Shown here in pieces: positions 27,192 to 36,764 of a DNA stretch of 64,000 bases. Below the pieces are notes generated by a model, which was not told the origin of the DNA, did no database searches, and saw only the letters and a list, made by a program, of their open reading frames with translations. Both the position numbers and the translations under genes were made by a program. This DNA comes from Sphingomonas asaccharolytica NBRC 15499 (lineage in GTDB: Bacteria; Pseudomonadota; Alphaproteobacteria; Sphingomonadales; Sphingomonadaceae): NCBI RefSeq assembly GCF_001598355.1, contig NZ_BCYU01000018.1, positions 1 to 64,000 on the forward strand, given 5' to 3'. Within the stretch, counting starts at the first letter, position 1. The number at the start of each line of letters is the position of its first letter.

Positions 27192-28108
27192 TCATCGTCG
27201 AGGCGGCGCCGGCCAAGATCAATTTGGCCCTCCATGTTCGCGCGCGGCGAGCGGACGGCTATCACGAGATCGAGACATTGTTCGTGTTCCTGCGCGATGG
27301 CGACTCCGTATCGGTCGAGGAGAGCGATCGGGATCATTTTACGCTGACCGGTCCGTTCGCGGGCACGCTGAGGGGTGAGGGCAACAATCTCGTCCTGGCG
27401 GCGCGCGATGCGTTTGCCAGGGCGTACGGGCTGCTGCCCCCGCTCGCGATCACGCTCGACAAGCATTTGCCGGTCGCATCGGGCATCGGGGGCGGGTCGG
27501 CCGATGCTGCCGCCATGTTGCGCGCGCTGGCGCGGTTGAAGGGGATTGATCCGACCGCACTGGCAGAGGTCGCGCTGGAACTGGGATCGGACGTTCCCGC
27601 ATGCCTGCTCGGGAAGAGCGCGGCGGGTGAAGGAAGAGGCGAAAAACTCCAACCGGTCAATGGGCTTAGCGGCATCGCGGTTCTATTGGTGAACCCCGGA
27701 GTAGCGGTTTCGACTGCCGCCGTCTTCCGAGGTTGGGATGGCATTGACCGTGGGCCTCTACTCCCCCGTCACCCCGGCCTTGTGCCGGGGTCCACTGTGC
27801 CACCAACCCTCGGCGCCGAGGCTGTGCTGCACGGTGGATGCCGGGACGAGCCCGGCATGACGGATTGGGTTGGTGTTGCCGTCGAGGGTCGCAACGATCT
27901 CGAAGCTCCGGCGCGAGCGATTGCCCCTGCGATCGGAGCCGTGATCGACCTGCTCGCAGCCCAAAGCGGCGTCACGCTCGCCCGCATGTCCGGATCAGGC
28001 GCCACCTGCTTCGCTTTGTTCGACAGCGACGAAGCGAGAAGCGCCGCGCGCCACGCAATTACCGCCGCCCAACCCAACTGGTGGTGTCTCGAATCGACAC
28101 TCGCGTAA
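27188..28108 (+). CDS. ispE: 4-diphosphocytidyl-2-C-methyl-D-erythritol kinase
   Basis: Phosphorylates CDP-methylerythritol in the MEP isoprenoid pathway. It is a GHMP kinase: AAPAKINLALHVRARRADGY at the N-terminus, the ATP loop PVASGIGGGSADAAAMLRAL and the C-terminal ARMSGSGATCFALF. At 306 residues it is longer than usual (about 270-285). The excess is a 32-codon REPIN at residues 194-225, inserted without breaking the frame in the variable stretch between motifs 2 and 3. The GTG start at 27188 overlaps the TPR stop. The conserved motifs look intact, so the enzyme is probably active, as an essential gene should be. Confidence 0.93.
   Translation: MIIVEAAPAKINLALHVRARRADGYHEIETLFVFLRDGDSVSVEESDRDHFTLTGPFAGTLRGEGNNLVLAARDAFARAYGLLPPLAITLDKHLPVASGIGGGSADAAAMLRALARLKGIDPTALAEVALELGSDVPACLLGKSAAGEGRGEKLQPVNGLSGIAVLLVNPGVAVSTAAVFRGWDGIDRGPLLPRHPGLVPGSTVPPTLGAEAVLHGGCRDEPGMTDWVGVAVEGRNDLEAPARAIAPAIGAVIDLLAAQSGVTLARMSGSGATCFALFDSDEARSAARHAITAAQPNWWCLESTLA
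27767..27862 (+). repeat. REPIN embedded in frame within ispE
   Basis: This 96-base stretch starts CGTCACCCCGG and ends CCCGGCATGACG, inverted ends like those of the intergenic REPINs. Each end forms its own hairpin (CCCCGGCCTTGTGCCGGGG; GCCGGGACGAGCCCGGC). The length is exactly 32 codons and it reads RHPGLVPGSTVPP... to ...DEPGMTD, the peptide expected from such repeats. Confidence 0.85.
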
Positions 28109-28269
28109 CACATTGGCGTGCCAGTCCGGGACCGCCCGCCGGCACTTAACCATCGTCCTCCGCCGGAATCCTCAACTGGCCCCCAACTTGCTGAGTGATC
28201 GCCACGCAGGTCCGTCTCCACGCCGCGCCCGCGCATGGTCTCCGGCCACAACCGGACGTCATCGGTCGT

Positions 28270-28291
28270 GGGAGCGGCTTCGGCCGCTCCC
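28270..28291. terminator. Perfect UUCG-loop hairpin between ispE and ilvD
   Basis: GGGAGCGGC (28270-28278) and GCCGCTCCC (28283-28291) form a 9-base stem around TTCG. No T-run follows on either strand, so it is a candidate terminator or RNA-stabilising element rather than a textbook one. The remainder of the 249-base ispE-ilvD gap shows no gene. Confidence 0.5.
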
Positions 28292-28357
28292 CGACTCACC
28301 CAATTTCAGCAATAGTCTTGCGTAAACGGGGCTTCCCGCGACATAGGCGGTCGCGCC

Positions 28358-30079
28358 ATGACCCACACATTCGATAAATCGAAACTCCCCAGCCGCCATG
28401 TCTCGGTCGGCCCGGAGCGCGCCCCGCACCGCAGCTATTATTATGCCATGGGCCTGACCGAGGAGGAGATTGCGCGCCCATTCGTCGCGCTCGCCTCTGC
28501 CGGCAACGATTCGGCACCCTGCAACACCACGCTCGACGCGCAGGCCGACGCCGCGCGGCGCGGGGTGGAGCAGGGCGGTGGCATGCCGCGCCGCTTCAAC
28601 ACGATCACCGTTACCGATGGCATCGCCATGGGGCATCAGGGGATGAAGGCCTCTTTGGTCAGCCGTGAGGTCATCGCCGATTCGGTCGAGCTGTCGGTGC
28701 GCGGCCATTGCTATGACGCGCTGGTCGGCTTCGCCGGATGCGACAAGTCGCTGCCCGGGATGATGATGGCGATGCTCCGCCTCAATATCCCGTCGATCTT
28801 CGTTTATGGCGGGTCGATCCTGCCCGGCCGCTTCCACGACCGTGACGTCACGGTGAAGGACGTGTTCGAGGTTGTCGGCCGGTATGCCGCCGGCAATTGC
28901 CCGCTGTCGGAGGTGCACGAGCTCGAACGCGTTGCTTGTCCGGGGCATGGCGCGTGCGGCGGCCAATATACCGCCAATACCATGGCCTGTGTCGGCGAAG
29001 CGATCGGATTATCCTTGCCGAACAGCAATATGGTGCCGGCTCCTTACACCACGCGCGAACAGATCGCGGTGTCGGCGGGTGCCCAGGTGATGGAATTGCT
29101 GGCCAAGAATATCCGCCCGCGGGACATCTGCACCCGGCAGGCGTTCGGGAATGCCGCGCGGATCGTCGCGGCGACGGGCGGATCGACCAACGGCGCGCTC
29201 CATCTGCCGGCGATGGCGCATGAGGCGGGGATCGAGTTCGACCTGTTCGACGTCGCCGAGATCTTCAAGACCACGCCTTATTGCGCTGACCTCCAGCCCG
29301 GCGGCCAATATGTCGCGCGCGACATGTACGATGCCGGCGGCGTCTATATGCTGATGAAGACCTTGCTGACCGAAGGCTTCCTGCATGGCGACTGCCTGAC
29401 GGTGACCGGCAAGACGCTGGGCGAAAATATCGACCAGGTCACCTGGAATCCCGACCAAAAGGTCATCTATGACGCCAAGACGCCGATCACGCCGACCGGC
29501 GGCGTTGTCGGCCTGCGCGGCTCGCTGGCGCCCGACGGCGCGATCGTGAAGGTCGCCGGCCTCCATCATCTGCAATTCGCCGGGCCGGCGAGGGTGTTCG
29601 ATTGCGAGGAAGAATGTTTCGCCGCGGTCGAGGCGCGCCGGATCAACGAAGGCGAGGTCGTCGTCATCCGCTACGAAGGGCCCAAGGGCGGTCCGGGCAT
29701 GCGCGAGATGCTATCGACGACCGCTGCTTTATACGGCCAGGGCATGGGCGAGAAGGTCGCGCTGATCACCGACGGACGCTTTTCGGGCGCGACGCGCGGT
29801 TTCTGCATCGGCCATGTTGGGCCTGAGGCTGCCGAGTGCGGCCCGATCGCGCTGGTCGAGGACGGCGATATGATCCGCATCGATGCCGAGGCGGGGACGA
29901 TCGACCTCGATGTCGCGGAGGATGTGCTCGCTGAGCGGCGCAAGGCGTGGAAAGCGCGTGTGTCCGATTATGGGTCGGGCGCTTTGTGGCGCTATGCGCA
30001 GAATGTCGGCCCTGCCTATAAGGGCGCCGTTACCCATCCTGGAGCGGCGGCCGAAACTCATGTCTATGCGGATATCTAG
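28358..30079 (+). CDS. ilvD: Dihydroxy-acid dehydratase
   Basis: Dehydrates dihydroxyisovalerate and dihydroxymethylvalerate in valine and isoleucine synthesis. The 573-residue protein has the three conserved Cys of the iron-sulfur site in [22 protein letters not shown] and [19 protein letters not shown], the substrate-binding [14 protein letters not shown] and the C-terminal [15 protein letters not shown]. The sequence pattern ([18 protein letters not shown]) is IlvD rather than Edd. No other branched-chain gene is nearby. The small lipoprotein gene overlaps its 3' end by 20 bases. Confidence 0.94.
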   Translation: MTHTFDKSKLPSRHVSVGPERAPHRSYYYAMGLTEEEIARPFVALASAGNDSAPCNTTLDAQADAARRGVEQGGGMPRRFNTITVTDGIAMGHQGMKASLVSREVIADSVELSVRGHCYDALVGFAGCDKSLPGMMMAMLRLNIPSIFVYGGSILPGRFHDRDVTVKDVFEVVGRYAAGNCPLSEVHELERVACPGHGACGGQYTANTMACVGEAIGLSLPNSNMVPAPYTTREQIAVSAGAQVMELLAKNIRPRDICTRQAFGNAARIVAATGGSTNGALHLPAMAHEAGIEFDLFDVAEIFKTTPYCADLQPGGQYVARDMYDAGGVYMLMKTLLTEGFLHGDCLTVTGKTLGENIDQVTWNPDQKVIYDAKTPITPTGGVVGLRGSLAPDGAIVKVAGLHHLQFAGPARVFDCEEECFAAVEARRINEGEVVVIRYEGPKGGPGMREMLSTTAALYGQGMGEKVALITDGRFSGATRGFCIGHVGPEAAECGPIALVEDGDMIRIDAEAGTIDLDVAEDVLAERRKAWKARVSDYGSGALWRYAQNVGPAYKGAVTHPGAAAETHVYADI

Positions 30080-30485
30080 CGCTCTGGCGATTGGGTTGGT
30101 TGTCACTGCTTGTTCGGCCGACCCGCGATCGTCGGCCGGCAACGGCAATAGCGAATTCGACAATGCGCTCGCCCAGGCGAGCTCGGACGCCGAGGACGAT
30201 GGTCGCATCGTCTGCGCGCCTGCCGGCAATGCCGCTTTCTCGCGCCAATGCACGCTCGATCGCGTTCAATCGACCGAGGGGCTGATCCTGACCGTCCACA
30301 AGCCCGACGGCGGGTTCCGTCGCCTGTTGGTGGTGAAGGACGGGCGCGGTGTGGTCGCGGCCGACGGTGCCGAGGCGGCCAAGGTCACGATCGTCGCCGA
30401 TCATCAGATCGAAGTGGCGATCGGCGGCGATCGCTTCCGTTTGCCCGCGACGATGAAGGGCAAGGACGCTAATAGCGCCAAATGA
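30060..30485 (+). CDS. Small lipoprotein, function unknown
   Basis: A 141-residue protein with a lipoprotein signal ([18 protein letters not shown], lipidation Cys in VTACS). The mature part is short and beta-rich, with [40 protein letters not shown] and [14 protein letters not shown] strands; two Cys (CAP, QCT) may form a disulfide. I do not recognise a characterised family. Starts at 30060 or 30066 are both inside the end of ilvD, and the stop overlaps the next gene as ATGA, so it is translated as part of the ilvD operon. Confidence 0.75.
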   Translation: MSMRISSALAIGLVVTACSADPRSSAGNGNSEFDNALAQASSDAEDDGRIVCAPAGNAAFSRQCTLDRVQSTEGLILTVHKPDGGFRRLLVVKDGRGVVAADGAEAAKVTIVADHQIEVAIGGDRFRLPATMKGKDANSAK

Positions 30486-31876
30486 TTCCGACTGAAGGTT
30501 TACCGATCGTCACCGCCGCCACGATGCGCGCGGCGGAGGAAGCGGTGTTTGCTGGCGGGGTGCCGCAATCCGAATTGATGGAGTGCGCCGGGGCTGCCGT
30601 CGCACGCGAGGCGGCCCGCTTTGCGATGGGGCGGCCAGCGCTCGTGCTTGCCGGGCCAGGCAATAATGGCGGCGATGCCTGGGTCGCCGCCCGCCTGCTG
30701 CGCGACGGCGGGCATGACGTCATGGTTGCCGCGCTTGGTGAGGCAAAGGAAGGCGCTGCCGCCACGATGCGCGCCAAATGGGCCGGTAAGGTTGTCGACC
30801 TTGCCGATGCGCCGGCGCGACCGATCGTCGTCGACGGGTTATTTGGAACGGGCCTGACTCGTCCACTGGCGCCAGATGTCGTCGGCCAATTGCAGCGGTT
30901 GGTAGCCGCGGCCCAGTTTACCCTCGCGATCGATCTGCCCTCGGGCATGGATACCGATCATGGCCGCGATCTGGGGGCGGCCGGCGCGACGGTGACGCTA
31001 GCGCTGGGCGCGCTCAAGCCGTCACATCTGCTCGGCGAAGGGCTTGGCCGCTGCGGCCATCTCCTGCTTGCCGATATCGGCATTCCGACCGCTACGCACT
31101 GGCGGACGGTTGCGATGCCTCGACTGAGCGAACCCGGGCCGCGCAGCCACAAATATACTCGCGGCCTGGTGGTCATCCTGGAAGGGCACATGCCCGGTGC
31201 CGCGAGGCTCGCGTCGAACGCGGCGCTTCATGGTGGCGCCGGCTATGTCGTGCGGGTCGGCGAAGATGACGGCCAGGGACCGAATGCGGTCGTCCATCGA
31301 CCAATCACCGAGTTCGACAAGCTGCTCGACGACGATCGCGCGGGGGCGGTGGTGATCGGTCCAGGGCTGGGACATGAAGAAGACATGAGGGGGAAGCTGG
31401 ACGCGGCGATCGCCTCGGCGCGTCCGCTGGTGCTCGACGGCGATGCGCTTAGCCTGATCGGGCGCGATGTCGGCCGATTGAGCGGCCGCGCTGCACCGAC
31501 CTGCCTGACCCCGCATAGCGGCGAGTTCGACCGGATGTTCGGTGAGGGAAGGGGGAGCAAGATCGATCGCACACTCGCGGCCGCGGCTGAAGCCGGAGCG
31601 GTCATCGTGCACAAGGGCGCGGACACGGTCATTGCGACGCCTCAGGGCGATATACGGGTCTATGCTGGCGGATCGCCCTGGTTGTCGACGGCGGGCACCG
31701 GCGACGTGCTCGCCGGCCTGCTCGGTGCGCGACTGGCCGGAGGCGTGGCGCCACTCGCGGCGGCTGAAGCGGCCGTCTGGCTTCATGGCCGCGCCGGGCA
31801 GCTCGCCGGTCCGGCTTTTGCTGCTGACGACCTGATCCCATGCTTGCCGCGCGCGATCGCGGAGTGCCTGCGATGA
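30482..31876 (+). CDS. nnr: Bifunctional NAD(P)H-hydrate epimerase / ADP-dependent dehydratase
   Basis: Repairs damaged NADHX and NADPHX. The N-terminal YjeF epimerase domain (about 1-210) has VLAGPGNNGGDAWVAARLL, VDGLFGTGLTRPL and AIDLPSGMDTD. The C-terminal ribokinase-like dehydratase domain (about 220-464) has SHKYTRGLVVILEG, CLTPHSGEFDRMFG, IVHKGADTVIA and LSTAGTGDVLAGLLGARLA. It has 464 residues, a little short of E. coli Nnr but with both domains complete. It overlaps its neighbours on both sides by ATGA junctions. Confidence 0.94.
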   Translation: MIPTEGLPIVTAATMRAAEEAVFAGGVPQSELMECAGAAVAREAARFAMGRPALVLAGPGNNGGDAWVAARLLRDGGHDVMVAALGEAKEGAAATMRAKWAGKVVDLADAPARPIVVDGLFGTGLTRPLAPDVVGQLQRLVAAAQFTLAIDLPSGMDTDHGRDLGAAGATVTLALGALKPSHLLGEGLGRCGHLLLADIGIPTATHWRTVAMPRLSEPGPRSHKYTRGLVVILEGHMPGAARLASNAALHGGAGYVVRVGEDDGQGPNAVVHRPITEFDKLLDDDRAGAVVIGPGLGHEEDMRGKLDAAIASARPLVLDGDALSLIGRDVGRLSGRAAPTCLTPHSGEFDRMFGEGRGSKIDRTLAAAAEAGAVIVHKGADTVIATPQGDIRVYAGGSPWLSTAGTGDVLAGLLGARLAGGVAPLAAAEAAVWLHGRAGQLAGPAFAADDLIPCLPRAIAECLR

Positions 31877-33060
31877 CCATCGACACGATCATTCGCGTCG
31901 CCGCGCGCGGCGAGGGCGTCACCGCGGATGGACGTCATGCCGCGCTGGCGGCGCCGGGCGATGTGCTCAACGCCGATGGCTCGATCACGCCTGGTCCGCA
32001 TCACCAGGCGCCGCCTTGCCGTCACTTCCCGACCTGTGGCGGGTGCCAGCTCCAGCACCTTGACGATGCGAGCTATGCGGCGTTCATCACCGACCGGATT
32101 GCGGGTGCGCTCGCCGCGCACGAGCTGGAAACCGATATCCGCGCGCCGATCGTCTCGCCGCCCAAGGCGCGGCGCCGGGCCTCGCTCCACGCCGAGGCCA
32201 AAGGCGGGCGGATAAGATTGGGGTTCGCCGAGGCTGGTAGTCACGCGATCGTCGATATTCAGGAATGTCATATACTTGCGCCGGAATTATTCGCCTTGGT
32301 GGCACCATTGCGCAAGCTGCTGGCGCGGCTGGGACTGAAACGCCGCCGGGCCGACATTCAGATGACGTCATGCGATCAGGGTGTGGAAGTGCTGATCGGT
32401 GCGAGCTTCGACGGGCTCGAAGCGGCAGAGGCGATCATCGCCTTTTGCCAGGAGCATGACGTTGCACGCTTCGCGACCGACGACGGCATGGGACCCGAGA
32501 CGCGGTGGGAGCCCGACCCGGTCACCATCACCTTAGGCGGAGTCGCCGTGCCGTTCCCGCCGGGCAGCTTCCTCCAGGCGACGCACGACGGCGAAGCGGC
32601 GCTGATCGCCGCGGTGCGAGAAGCGGTCGGGCAGGCCGGCACGATCGCGGACCTGTTCGCCGGGCTCGGCACCTTCGCGCTCTCGCTGGCCCCGGCGCGG
32701 GTCTATGCGGCGGAAGCGGGGCGTGACGCCATAATGTCGTTGAAAGCAGCCGCCGGGCGTGCGGGACGACAGGTGTTCGCCGACCATCGCGATCTCTATC
32801 GCCGCCCGCTCACCGTCGAGGAACTCGGCCGCTTCGGTGCGGTCGTGCTCGACCCGCCGCGCGCAGGAGCGCGCGACCAAGCAGCTGGCCTGGCGCAAGC
32901 GGCGACACCGGTCATCGCGTATGTTTCATGTAATCCCAGTAGCTTCGCGCGCGATGCTCATATCATTTGCGAAGGCGGCTACCGCCTCGATTGGATACAA
33001 CCGGTCGGCCAATTCCGCTGGTCGACCCATGTCGAGCTTGCGGCGCGGTTCAGCCGCTGA
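31873..33060 (+). CDS. TrmA/RlmD-family RNA (uracil-5-) methyltransferase
   Basis: A SAM-dependent enzyme of the class that methylates U at position 5 in rRNA or tRNA. The Fe-S cluster Cys lie in PPCRHFPTCGGCQLQHL (about residues 48-60), with a fourth Cys in VDIQECHIL. The SAM-binding region is LFAGLGTFALSLAP, and the catalytic end has VLDPPRAGARDQA and YVSCNPSSFARD with the nucleophile Cys. At 395 residues it lacks a full TRAM domain. Which base it modifies (RlmD- or RlmC-like) is not decidable here. The ATG at 31873 overlaps the nnr stop. Confidence 0.9.
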   Translation: MTIDTIIRVAARGEGVTADGRHAALAAPGDVLNADGSITPGPHHQAPPCRHFPTCGGCQLQHLDDASYAAFITDRIAGALAAHELETDIRAPIVSPPKARRRASLHAEAKGGRIRLGFAEAGSHAIVDIQECHILAPELFALVAPLRKLLARLGLKRRRADIQMTSCDQGVEVLIGASFDGLEAAEAIIAFCQEHDVARFATDDGMGPETRWEPDPVTITLGGVAVPFPPGSFLQATHDGEAALIAAVREAVGQAGTIADLFAGLGTFALSLAPARVYAAEAGRDAIMSLKAAAGRAGRQVFADHRDLYRRPLTVEELGRFGAVVLDPPRAGARDQAAGLAQAATPVIAYVSCNPSSFARDAHIICEGGYRLDWIQPVGQFRWSTHVELAARFSR

Positions 33061-33087
33061 TCTCCAGTTTCGGTCTTAAATTTACGC

Positions 33088-33181
33088 CTCCCCGGCGGAA
33101 GCCGGGGCTTAGTTTCGCGCCATGGAGAGCATCCCGCCGTCGAGGACACGTCGCGACTGGGCCCCGGCCTTCGCCGGGGAA
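33088..33181. repeat. REPIN-like repeat (family B)
   Basis: Two perfect 7-base hairpins, CCCCGGC-GGAA-GCCGGGG (33090-33107) and CCCCGGC-CTTC-GCCGGGG (33162-33179), flank a spacer. The pair resembles the copy at 57.3 kb, sharing CTTCGCCGGGGAAGCGTT at the right end. It lies between convergent genes (methyltransferase and truA) and may act as a bidirectional terminator. Confidence 0.75.
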
Positions 33182-33197
33182 GCGTTGAGCTGAATGA

Positions 33198-33944
33198 TCA
33201 GGCCTCCGGATAGTCCGCGCGCAGGAAATAGAGACCGTCGGGCGGCGCATTGAACCCGAGAGCGGTGCGATCCGCGGCATCGAGCGCGGCCTTCAGATCG
33301 CCTTTCGACCATTTGCCCTGGCCGACCAGTTCCAGACACCCGACCATCGACCGCACCTGGTGATGGAGGAACGACCACGCCGAGGCGAAGACACTGATCC
33401 GCGCGCCGTCGCGGACGACGTCGAGGCGGTCGAGCGTCTTGAGCGGGCTGTCCGACTGGCAATGCGCCGATCGGAAGGTGGTGAAGTCATGCCGCCCGAC
33501 CAGTATTTGCGCGGCATCGTGCATCGCGTCGGCGTCGAGCTCCTGCGGGACCCGCCACGCCAGCCCCTTTTCCCAGGTCAGCGGCGCGCGGCGGCAGATG
33601 ACGCGATATTCGTAATGCCGGGCGAGGCATGAGAAACGGGCGTGCCAGTCGTCGGGCACGACCTCGCAGTCGAGGATCGCCACTGGGTCGGGCCGCAACC
33701 GTGCGTTGAGCGCCTCCATCAACCGGAACGGGGTGATCGTTCGGATGACGTCAAGGTGCGCGCGCATGCCCAGCGCGTGGACGCCAGCATCGGTACGCCC
33801 GGCGGCATGCACGGTGACATCGTCCTGCACGATCTCCTTTGCGGCGCGCTCGATCGCGGCTTGCACGCTGGGACCGTGATCCTGTCGCTGCCAGCCCATG
33901 AAAGGGCGTCCGTCATATTCGACTGTCAACGCGAACCGCGTCAC
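33198..33944 (-). CDS. truA: tRNA pseudouridine(38-40) synthase
   Basis: Isomerises U38-U40 in the anticodon arm of many tRNAs. A 248-residue Tru[17 protein letters not shown] at the N-terminus, the catalytic Asp in [28 protein letters not shown], and [20 protein letters not shown]. It starts with GTG at 33944, overlapping the fmt stop by four bases (GTGA), so fmt-truA is one operon. In many alphaproteobacteria def precedes fmt; here it does not. Confidence 0.96.
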   Translation of the reverse strand: MTRFALTVEYDGRPFMGWQRQDHGPSVQAAIERAAKEIVQDDVTVHAAGRTDAGVHALGMRAHLDVIRTITPFRLMEALNARLRPDPVAILDCEVVPDDWHARFSCLARHYEYRVICRRAPLTWEKGLAWRVPQELDADAMHDAAQILVGRHDFTTFRSAHCQSDSPLKTLDRLDVVRDGARISVFASAWSFLHHQVRSMVGCLELVGQGKWSKGDLKAALDAADRTALGFNAPPDGLYFLRADYPEA

Positions 33945-34849
33945 AAACGTGTGCCTATGTCGATGAAAAAGCCGCGTAAAAGCTCGTTTGACGTCATGAC
34001 GCCACGTCCCGCGCGTTGCACCGCGAGCGGACGGATCGCGCCTTTGGCGCAGGCGATGGTCAACTGGCCGTCGAGAACGTCACCGGGCGCGCCGGACAAC
34101 TCCATGACGGCGGCGCTGAGTACCTTGATGCGCTCGCCGGCATGTTCGAAATAGGCGCCCGGCGCTGGGTTGAATGCGCGGATCTGGCGTTCGACGTCGA
34201 TGGCGGAATGGGTGAAGTCGATCCGCGCCTCAGCCTTGTCGATCTTTGACGCATAGGTGACGCCGTCCTCCGGCTGTGCACGCGGCGGGAAGGCGGGGAT
34301 GTCGCCGAGCACGCGCACCATCAACCGTGCGCCTATCGCCGCCAGTTCGGCCGAGAGGATGCCTGACGTCTTGCCATCGATCGGCGTTCGCTCCTCGAGC
34401 AGCACCGGTCCGGTATCGAGCCCGGCCTCCATCTGCATGATCCCGACCCCGGTTTCGACATCCCCAGCCAGGATCGCGCGCTGGATCGGCGCGGCGCCAC
34501 GCCAGCGCGGCAGCAGCGAGCCGTGGACGTTGAGACAGCCGAGCCGCGGGGCGTCTAGCACCGCTTGCGGCAGGATCAGCCCATAAGCCGCCACCACCGC
34601 GACATCGGCTGCCAGTGCTGCGAAGGCCTCGGTCGCACCCGGTTCCTTCCGAAACGACAGCGGCGTGCGCACCTCGATCCCCAGCGTCTCGGCGCGCGCC
34701 TGGACCGGCGAGGGGGTCAGCGCCTTGCCCCGCCGCCCACCCGCGCGCGGCGGCTGGCTGTACGCCGCCACGACGTCGTGACCGGCGTCGATCAGGGCAT
34801 CGAGCACCGGAACGGCAAAATCGGGGGTTCCCATGAAGACGATCCGCAT
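33941..34849 (-). CDS. fmt: Methionyl-tRNA formyltransferase
   Basis: Formylates initiator Met-tRNA. The 302-residue protein has [19 protein letters not shown], the 10-formyl-THF site with catalytic Asn-His-Asp ([19 protein letters not shown] and [16 protein letters not shown]), and a C-terminal beta-barrel tRNA-binding domain from about residue 208. It is divergent from recR, 55 bases away, and overlapped by truA downstream. There is no peptide deformylase gene beside it. Confidence 0.97.
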   Translation of the reverse strand: MRIVFMGTPDFAVPVLDALIDAGHDVVAAYSQPPRAGGRRGKALTPSPVQARAETLGIEVRTPLSFRKEPGATEAFAALAADVAVVAAYGLILPQAVLDAPRLGCLNVHGSLLPRWRGAAPIQRAILAGDVETGVGIMQMEAGLDTGPVLLEERTPIDGKTSGILSAELAAIGARLMVRVLGDIPAFPPRAQPEDGVTYASKIDKAEARIDFTHSAIDVERQIRAFNPAPGAYFEHAGERIKVLSAAVMELSGAPGDVLDGQLTIACAKGAIRPLAVQRAGRGVMTSNELLRGFFIDIGTRL

Positions 34850-34904
34850 GGGGTCGGCCTTTCGCCCCTTGGCAGGGGGGCACGCAACCCCCTATTTGTT
34901 CCCC

Positions 34905-35501
34905 ATGGCATCGCAGGAAATCGAAGCGCTGACTCAGGCGCTGGCCCGGCTCCCCGGACTCGGCCCCCGTTCGGCGCGCCGCGCGGTGCTCCATCTGCTC
35001 AAGAAGCGAGAGGCGGCGCTGGGGCCGTTGCTCGCCGCGCTGGAGGCGGTGGACCAGAAGCTCGCCACCTGCTCGACCTGCGGCAATGTCGATACCAGCG
35101 ATCCGTGCGCGGTGTGCGCCGATCCGCGCCGCGACCAGCGGTCCTTGTGCGTGGTCGAGGAAGTCGCCGATCTCTGGGCGCTCGAACGCTCGCGGTTATT
35201 CCCCGGGCGCTATCACGTGCTGGGCGGTCGGCTATCGGCGCTCGACGGCGTGCGGCCGGAGGATCTGGCGATCGCTAAGCTGGTTGGGCGGGTCGAAGCG
35301 GGCGGGATCGACGAAGTCGTGCTGGCGATGAACGCCACGCTCGAAGGGCAGACCACGGCGCACTACATCGCCGAGCGGATCGAGCGATTTCCGGTACGGC
35401 TCACGCAATTGGCCCACGGCTTGCCAGTCGGCGGCGAGCTCGATTATCTCGATGAGGGGACGCTCGCCCAGGCGATGCGCGCGCGGCGGCCGGTAGGCTG
35501 A
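34905..35501 (+). CDS. recR: Recombination protein RecR
   Basis: Part of the RecFOR mediator that loads RecA at gaps. The 198-residue protein has the helix-hairpin-helix [17 protein letters not shown], a zinc finger with four Cys ([16 protein letters not shown]), the Toprim domain ([32 protein letters not shown]) and the C-terminal [19 protein letters not shown]. The start at 34905 gives MASQEIEAL. The usual partners dnaX and ybaB are not adjacent; instead it diverges from fmt. Confidence 0.96.
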   Translation: MASQEIEALTQALARLPGLGPRSARRAVLHLLKKREAALGPLLAALEAVDQKLATCSTCGNVDTSDPCAVCADPRRDQRSLCVVEEVADLWALERSRLFPGRYHVLGGRLSALDGVRPEDLAIAKLVGRVEAGGIDEVVLAMNATLEGQTTAHYIAERIERFPVRLTQLAHGLPVGGELDYLDEGTLAQAMRARRPVG

Positions 35502-35508
35502 TCGCGCT

Positions 35509-36240
35509 TCAGCGCACGCGCTTGACGTAGATGCGGCCGCCATCGCGGCGCTCGGTCTGGAAATTGGGCACCCCCTCGATCAGGTCGGCGAGACGTTTAT
35601 AACCATAATTGCGCGCGTCGAAGCTCGAGCGGTTGCCCGCCCGTTCGCCGAGTTCGGACAGGTTGACGAACCCGCGTTCGTCGCGCTTCACCGCGTCATA
35701 GGCATCGACCAGCAATTTGAGCAGTTCCGGGTCGACATCGGCCTTGCCATTGCCGGCGGCGGCGTGGCTGCCATTGACGGTTTCCGGGGCAGGGGCCTGG
35801 CGGAGCGCGGTGACGTCGATGTACCGGGTACAAGCTTGCCGGAACGATTCGGGCGTCTTCGACGTGCCGAACCCGTAGACGGGCAGGCCATCCTGCCGGA
35901 TCCGCATCGCCAGCGGCATGAAATCCGAATCCGACGACATGATGCCGAAGCCGTGGACCCGGCCGCGATAGAGCAGGTCCATCGCGTCGATCGTCATCTT
36001 CATGTCGGTCGCGTTCTTGCCCTTGGTCAGGTCGAATTGCTGCTGCGGCTCGATTCCGTAGCGGACCGTCTGATCGCGCCAGCCCTTGAGCGCAGGCTTC
36101 GACCAATTGCCGTAGACGCGGCGGATGTTGACGGTGCCGAGCTCGGCAAGGATCGTCAGCACCGGGTCGAGCGTGCTGGAGGACGCGTTGTCGGCGTCGA
36201 TCAGCAGGGCGATGTTGCGGCCATGAGTCTCGTCGGTCAT
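35509..36240 (-). CDS. NYN-domain (PIN-like) protein with C-terminal OST-HTH/LOTUS domain
   Basis: A 243-residue protein. The N-terminal NYN domain (about 8-150) has a first acidic motif ALLIDADNAS and a second in MSSDSDFMPLAMRI, the Asp arrangement of PIN-like nucleases, with GTSKTPESFRQACTRYI beyond. The C-terminal OST-HTH domain (about 170-240) contains VDPELLKLLVDAYDAV, GFVNLSELGERAG and YGYKRLADLIE. Such LabA-like proteins are thought to act on RNA, but bacterial substrates are mostly unknown. The start at 36240 excludes 12 unlikely upstream residues. It converges on recR with 7 bases between. Confidence 0.87.
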   Translation of the reverse strand: MTDETHGRNIALLIDADNASSSTLDPVLTILAELGTVNIRRVYGNWSKPALKGWRDQTVRYGIEPQQQFDLTKGKNATDMKMTIDAMDLLYRGRVHGFGIMSSDSDFMPLAMRIRQDGLPVYGFGTSKTPESFRQACTRYIDVTALRQAPAPETVNGSHAAAGNGKADVDPELLKLLVDAYDAVKRDERGFVNLSELGERAGNRSSFDARNYGYKRLADLIEGVPNFQTERRDGGRIYVKRVR

Positions 36241-36296
36241 GGCGCCGGTGTAGCGGGCGCGATGCGGCCAGCGCAATCACGCCCGCACGGGTAAAG

Positions 36297-36686
36297 CTAT
36301 TGGGCAGCCGGCCGGCCACGCAACGCGTCGAGGCTCCACGATCCGGCCCCCGCCGCAGCGAAGAAAAGGAAGACGAAGGCGTAGAGCATTGCCGGCTCAC
36401 CACCATTGACCACTGGGAAGAAGCTCTTGGGGGCGTGTGCCATGAAATAGGCGACCGCCATCATGCCCGACAAAATGAACGCGACCGGCCGCGTGAACAG
36501 GCCGAGCAGGAACAGCCCGCCGCCGACCAGTTCGAGCGTACCGGCGGCGTAGAGCAATGGATTGAGCGGCATGGGGAAGGGCGGGATGCCGAAGAACTTG
36601 GATACGCCGTGCTGCATGAAGCCGAGCGCGGTGACGATACGCAGCAGCGATTGGAGTTGGGACGACCAACTGGCGGGAATGGGCAT
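36297..36686 (-). CDS. DoxX-family membrane protein
   Basis: A 129-residue inner-membrane protein with four predicted helices: LLRIVTALGFMQHGVSKFF, the TLELVGGGLFLLGLFTRPVA segment, ILSGMMAVAYFMAHA, and YAFVFLFFAAAGAG. The HGVSKFFG and ETLELVGG-like positions are typical of DoxX. Members are linked to thiol and oxidative-stress metabolism, but no enzymatic role can be read here. It lies between the NYN gene and greB, all on the minus strand with gaps of 56-78 bases. Confidence 0.88.
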   Translation of the reverse strand: MPIPASWSSQLQSLLRIVTALGFMQHGVSKFFGIPPFPMPLNPLLYAAGTLELVGGGLFLLGLFTRPVAFILSGMMAVAYFMAHAPKSFFPVVNGGEPAMLYAFVFLFFAAAGAGSWSLDALRGRPAAQ

Positions 36687-36764
36687 CGATGATCTCCTGT
36701 TCGTTACGTGATCGATCTAGAACCTATCACGATCACCGACCAGCCACGCGACGGAAACGCTCTG

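Noticed and set aside
28109..28269. tRNA-like or RNA gene between ispE and ilvD
   Set aside because: No cloverleaf, T-loop sequence or CCA end could be built; only isolated GC-rich hairpins.
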